Below, piece by piece: positions 60,601 through 64,000 of a stretch of DNA of 64,000 nucleotides. The notes under the pieces are model-generated. The model saw only the letters and a list, made by a program, of their open reading frames with translations, made no database searches and was not told the origin of the DNA. How positions within the stretch are numbered: position 1 is the stretch's first letter; every line of letters begins with the position of its first letter. Origin of the DNA: Phallusia mammillata (lineage: Eukaryota > Chordata > Ascidiacea > Phlebobranchia > Ascidiidae); assembly GCA_003260075.1 (NCBI GenBank), contig QLIY01000279.1:1-64000 (forward strand), read 5' to 3'. The position numbers were made by a program, and so were the translations under genes.

Positions 60601-61948
60601 CGCCTCAATCAAGGAATCAATTCAACCGACCATTAAGGGAGCGTTCAGTCCTTTGCTAATGCGTTTACAGCGTCAGTCTGTGGCCCCGCCAGTTCGAAAT
60701 GGAAACCGTTACGAAACCGCGCTGACGCCGCTTGGAAACGGGAGAAGAGACACTACCGCTTCGGAAATGTTAAGTTTCGAAACAACCCCGTTAAACGAGA
60801 GAAACGACCCGCTGCTTGGGGTTAATTGCTCCCGGATAAGTGGGATGCATAGATCGTCTTCGACACCTACGGTAGGTTGCATTTATTGATTTTTGTTTGT
60901 ATACGATCTAAAGGATGAGAGTTAGGGTTCAGGTTTAACTCTGAATTGTGCAAATCGTTTTTTTTTAATCGGGTGCGGATTTTGTTCGGGCTCTAATTTA
61001 AAGCCTTTACTTAGTAAAGTTACGGTGTTCACTTAGTTAATGGTTCAACCCTCGTGTAAGTTGCAATGGCTATTTTTTAATGTTCTATGGTACAAATAAG
61101 TGACTTCTATTGATTGGTTAAATAACTATTGGGACACCATCTTTAGTGTAGTATTATCTTGACGTTACAAGATCCAAATGTTTAAAGTGATCCTGTATTA
61201 AAGAAAGAACTTTTGACCATATGCAGCGTTTGACGTTCTTTTGAATTACACCCATTAACTCTGTGATCACAATGGCCGGTTAACATAAATTGCATTTTGT
61301 TTAAAGATTCCTTTGATTTTCGAAACTGCGCCTTCCAATCACGTGGTTCCACCATCTTCATCCGACCCTGATGTGAGCCCCCGCCGTGACCTCGAGTTAC
61401 CTCAAACTGACACGTCAGCACCTTTTTGCCCGCCCTACAACCAATGGACCAATCAGGCGCCTTCGACGTCCGGATTCACCTCCGCCGTTTCAACTCTTCC
61501 TCGGAACGACCATTCACGTCGGGAAAGTTCGGAAATCTTCGAGATCGGTCGGTTATATTCGGACGCTTCGTCGATAGTGGCGAGTCGGACTTTGGAAGAG
61601 GGCGATAGAGAGCACGGACACCATGGGAGGAAAATGAAACGGAAATCTCAGCTGCTTCGTCGAGAGTTTCGTGCGGCAAGAAGTCTTTTCACTGTGGTTG
61701 GAGTTTTCGCTTTGTGTTGGTTGCCCTTGCACGTGATCAATTGCGTCACGCTGTTCTGTCCGACGTGTTATACTCCCGCGTGGCTAAAGGACTTTGCCAT
61801 TCTGCTTTCCCACGCAAACTCCCTTGTGAACCCGATTATATACGCTTTCAATTTAACGGATATGAAACAAGCTTTTCAGACAATCATTAAGGAGATTTGG
61901 ACGGGGATGACTTCGATTTCGTGTTGTCAATCGCGGAAAACGATTTAG
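57614..61948 (+). CDS. Adenosine-receptor-like class A GPCR, six exons, about 533 aa
   Basis: Seven-helix receptor, probably for adenosine. Exons: 57614-57803, 58574-58745, 59244-59366, 59811-59940, 60527-60871, 61307-61948, with matching phases. The N-terminus MIVYITAEI resembles human A2A closely. TM3 has C87 and the adenosine-site T98-Q99, then DRF (111-113) in place of DRY. EC2 carries C169 and F171-E172 (F168/E169 in human A2A). The [13 protein letters not shown]-like segment of TM5 is conserved. TM6 has CWLPLH (457-462) with N465, and TM7 has S488-H489 and NPIIY (495-499), so most ligand-contact residues of A2A are present. The third intracellular loop is huge, about 240 residues (about 206-444) from exon 5 and the start of exon 6, rich in Ser, Thr, Pro and Arg. 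The C-tail is short and ends with a CC pair. Human adenosine receptors are 318-412 aa with short loops. The frame is open to an acceptor-like TTTTAG at 57596-57601, so an upstream exon is possible. Confidence 0.9.
58320..58470. mobile_element. Short hAT-like element in intron 1 of the adenosine-receptor-like gene
   Basis: GAGTGGTTCTTAACC and GGTTGAGAACCACTA are inverted; the interior has GGGCCC and GGGGGCACGAG. No clear target duplication. Confidence 0.5.
60176..60240. mobile_element. hAT-like fragment in intron 4 of the adenosine-receptor-like gene
   Basis: GGCAGGTGTGCACAACC resembles the left terminus of the CAGGGGTGGGCAACC family; no right end found. Confidence 0.3.
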
Positions 61949-62991
61949 TTGTAGTTCTGTTTAAATTTGTTCCTCGAAAATTCTTGATTACTGTGGTTTT
62001 TGTGTTTTCAGCATTAGGCTGTACTTGCGTCTGCGTAAAGATTCTTTGCTTAAAACAGAAAGTAGAGGGATAAGGTTAGTTTGGTCACGCAAGAAAAACA
62101 GCAAAAAACTTTTACAATGACTTGTGCCAACTTTCCACCTTTGACATGAAAAATACAGTTTATTTGCATTTTTTCTTTGATTTTATATTTTCTTGAACAT
62201 CTTGATATCCGTACAATCAACATAACGTTTGTAGCAAGTTTAGGAAGCATTAATAGTAACTTGTTTTTATTGACCATTTTACTCATTTTGCTTGCTAACA
62301 AGTGTCTTCTGTAAGGATGCTTTTTTAGTTACCTATTGGTTTTAACAAATTCAAATATTGCAACAATAGCTTCATTGTTTTGTTTTTTCTTGTACTCTGA
62401 TGCATAGTGGCAATAACTTTGATGTCTTTGTATTTGATGACTTTCAGTAAGCACCTTTTTCTGTAGTTTGTTTGATCTGTTTGTGGAGGTACACACGTTT
62501 TGTATTTGAAAGCGTTTTGCACTTTTTACGTTTTATGAAACCATTAAAAATCGACTGTTCCTTAAAAAACAGAACTTTATTGTTCTGGCAGAGTTGTAAC
62601 GCGCCTGAAATGGAGCCCGAACCCGAAATACAAGACCGGAACCGAACCCGAATCGTTTTTGAGAAGCCCGTTTACGAAAAGGGCATTTAAACTGTCGCCA
62701 AGATGGCCGGAAGGTCAGCGAAACCGACTTGTATTCGCAAGCTTGTGGGTTCTAATCCAGTTTCAGCCGTTTTTCTTTCTTTAAGCGAGGAGTTTATAAC
62801 TCAGTAAAATCTGATGGGTTGAACTAAAGTAAAGTAACCGACTCCCCAAGTCTACAAACCAAAAAATGCTAAACAGACTTGCAATCAAAACAGGCAGCTA
62901 AAAAATGAAACGAACATCAAAGAAGTTTCAGTTCGTTGCAACTAAAATATCAGTGAGGAGAGAAATCGATTTTTTGACTGATTTTAGGTTT

Positions 62992-62997
62992 AATAAA
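62992..62997 (+). terminator. Possible polyadenylation signal of the adenosine-receptor-like gene
   Basis: An AATAAA hexamer on the same strand, about 1 kb after the stop codon at 61948. I did not scan the whole 3' flank for alternatives, and this motif is common by chance in AT-rich DNA. Confidence 0.2.
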
Positions 62998-63321
62998 AAA
63001 TGTTAGTATAAACGTGAATCGTTATGTCTTTCACAAATTGCTGTCAAAGTTCGAAACCCCGCGAAAATCAGGTGAATATTATTTGGAGTTGGATTTTTTT
63101 TTAAAACATATGTTTGAGGTAAGCTAATCTACATCGATGTACTCTTTTTCTACGATTTGTTTTACCGAGCGAGCTATTTTCAACTCAACTCTAAATGTTC
63201 ATTATAAGTCGACCATCGAGCCGTTGCCCCATGTACAAGCCCATTGCATGTTTCATTGTTTTTTTGGACCTTGTCCTGTTGGTGTTTTTAATTTGGTTTC
63301 TCCCACCACCACCAGGTGCAG

Positions 63322-63543
63322 TTGCACTGGGTTGGAGCAATGGTGCTTACGTTTTTGTTTGTTCATGAAATCAAGTGCAAGGTGTGATGAAAAAGCAGGA
63401 TATTTCAACTAATCTTGATTTGACTGACGGGGGGGGGGTACTGGGTTGGAGCAATGGTGCTTCCGTTTTTGTTTGTTCATGAAATCAAGTGCAGGGTGTG
63501 ATGAAAAAGCAGGATATTTCAACTAATCTTGATTTGACTGACA
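63322..63543 (+). repeat. Repeated segment either side of ten Gs
   Basis: The stretch starting ACTGGGTTGGAGCAATGG recurs for about 105 bases after the run at 63429-63438 with two or three mismatches. Confidence 0.75.
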
Positions 63544-64000
63544 GTTCAGAACACCTGGATTGAAAATGAATATCTCAGCAATGTAGTCAATACATTGATC
63601 TGCTGGAGTATGATAAAGTATGCAACAAACTTTTAATAGTCAGTAAAAGTTGTTTGTTTTTGCAAAACTACATACTGTAGTTCTTTATTGGTTATTTGTT
63701 TTTGTTTTTTTCATTACATGCTTTTTGTGATCCTGAGTATATTTTTTGTTTTGCTAAAAGAAAACCTTCATTTAAAAGTAGTTGATTTTAGACCCTTATG
63801 ATTGATTGATTTTGCCCCAATTTTTGTATTTTGTGTTCATATGGGTAATTTGGTAGGCCTATAATAACATAAGTTGTGTAATATAAACTCTAACACATTG
63901 TTTACTGGTTTGCAGATATCATGTTCAACCATTGATTATATTATTTTGGCCACCACTTTATTTATTACATTAGAAGATTCTAAAATTCATGGAGAAATGG

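Larger units (their letters stand above)
61949..64000. other. 3' flank of the adenosine-receptor-like gene, no further gene seen
   Basis: AT-rich; includes a CCCGAA-rich patch at 62605-62690 and one joint at 63429-63438. Confidence 0.5.

Overview
This is animal nuclear DNA. Genes are split into many small exons with GT/AG introns, spacers are AT-rich, and there are many short non-autonomous hAT-like elements and tRNA-derived SINEs. The gene set (a pannexin-type channel, a CTX-family V-C2 immunoglobulin membrane protein and an adenosine-type GPCR) fits a chordate. Compactness, repeat style and strong haplotype differences suggest a solitary ascidian such as Ciona. The species is an inference.

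Layout. (1) 3.3-10.0 kb, minus strand: a nine-exon pannexin/innexin-family channel gene (about 497 aa). (2) 13.0-14.8 kb, minus strand: a small three- or four-exon gene of unknown function. (3) 14.8-21.0 kb: spacer with SINEs. (4) 21.1-31.9 kb, plus strand: an eleven-exon CTX/JAM-like adhesion receptor (about 326 aa) with hAT insertions in its introns. (5) 31.9-57.5 kb: mostly non-coding, with a run of duplicated haplotype segments at 36-44 kb, a 2-kb duplicated block at 53-57 kb holding candidate membrane-protein exons, and a few isolated exon-like ORFs. (6) 57.6-61.9 kb, plus strand: a six-exon adenosine-receptor-like GPCR (about 533 aa) with an exceptionally long third intracellular loop. 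(7) 62-64 kb: spacer.

The strongest unusual signal is a set of about 20 runs of G. In the runs I could test, the length is 10 once Gs native to the flanks are removed. At most of them the sequence on the right restarts at a point already read on the left. Two single Ns (1820, 55453) sit at the same kind of junction. I read these as a fixed assembly joiner between unmerged haplotype contigs, not as biology. One such pair preserves an apparent hAT insertion polymorphism at 39.6/40.7 kb.

The three recognisable genes do not form an operon or obvious pathway. Pannexins release ATP, whose breakdown product adenosine is the ligand of the receptor at 57.6 kb, so two of the genes could act in one purinergic circuit; nothing in the sequence proves this. 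I found no clearly novel multi-gene system. The best biological leads are the exon-pair duplication that enlarged the pannexin cytoplasmic loop, the receptor's giant loop, and the unrecognised gene at 13.0-14.8 kb.
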